This document shows, in pieces, positions 63,951 to 64,000 of a DNA stretch of 64,000 bases. How positions within the stretch are numbered: the first letter of the stretch is position 1; every line of letters starts with the position of its first letter. The DNA comes from Bacterioplanes sp. (GTDB lineage: Bacteria > Pseudomonadota > Gammaproteobacteria > Pseudomonadales > Oceanobacteraceae): assembly GCA_014859445.1 (NCBI GenBank), contig JACUUC010000009.1:27432-91431 (forward strand), written 5' to 3'. The translations under genes were made by a program, and so were the position numbers. Under the pieces are notes generated by a model. That model was not told the origin of the DNA, searched no databases, and saw only the letters and a program-made list of their open reading frames with translations.

Positions 63951-64000
63951 TCAAGTAGGGTGAGGCGTTGCCGCCTCATCCCTCTTACAGAACCGTACGT
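63950..64000 (-). mobile_element. Group II intron, 3' end (domains V/VI), cut by window edge
   Basis: Read on the minus strand, the last 51 bases start with ACGTACGGTTCTG, the 3' half of a bacterial group II intron domain V. They continue with GGGATGAGGCG-GCAA-CGCCTCA-CCC, a domain VI stem capped by GCAA, and end CTACTTGAT, with a candidate branch-point A 7 bases from a terminal AT. The intron body and its probable reverse transcriptase/maturase gene lie to the right of the window. Its 3' splice junction is 61 bp upstream of the methyltransferase start and in the same direction. Confidence 0.75.

Overview
The window reads as chromosomal DNA of a marine-type gammaproteobacterium. Evidence for this is a set of gene orders known from Pseudomonas, Oceanospirillales and relatives: ygfB-pepP-ubiH-ubiI facing TIGR02449-zapA-6S RNA-fau; dprA and LysM facing def-fmt-rsmB-trkA-trkH; tsaC-hemF-aroE; rppH-ptsP; an LdtD-like gene followed by mepK; and mnmG beside a cluster of DnaA boxes. 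Genus was not assigned; a Saccharospirillaceae or Oceanospirillaceae relative is an inference.

Left part (1-25036), mostly housekeeping: the start of a Pho-regulated pstS; a YciA-type thioesterase; a second YebC-family regulator; rep helicase; spermidine synthase with an NRDE protein; two peptidoglycan enzymes; ptsP and rppH; a HAD hydrolase with an imelysin-like lipoprotein; rlmI; an HDOD protein; the ubiquinone hydroxylase/pepP operon; the zapA-6S RNA-fau group; small stress or unknown genes; and an Nramp-like transporter lacking the canonical metal motifs.

Middle part (25092-48882): an uncharacterised probable outer-membrane protein; aroE-hemF-tsaC; a four-gene TolC/HlyD/ABC-2 permease exporter operon without an ATPase, lying between tsaC and dprA; def-fmt-rsmB; and an ion-homeostasis stretch made of trkA-trkH, SulP-Usp, a YbaL-type antiporter and the operon DUF1538 - PII-like - CBS. 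This last operon is the best candidate for a poorly described system: a duplicated membrane transporter-like protein made together with two small, probably ligand-sensing proteins.

Right part (48889-64000): an LpxL-type acyltransferase; a response regulator-TPR/histidine kinase pair; mnmG; and a putative oriC (about 54220-54512) with three perfect and several near-perfect DnaA boxes. Beyond it are accessory genes: two orphan lipoproteins; a LuxR regulator fused to an alpha/beta-hydrolase domain that has lost its catalytic triad; a TetR gene with a perfect 16-bp palindrome inside its promoter; a double-cupin protein; a PF10118 ferritin-like protein; and a methyltransferase/ATP-grasp ligase pair. 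The right edge cuts into the 3' end (domains V/VI) of a group II intron. No tRNA, rRNA, CRISPR array or complete insertion sequence was seen. The only gene-free stretch above 300 bases is the putative origin.
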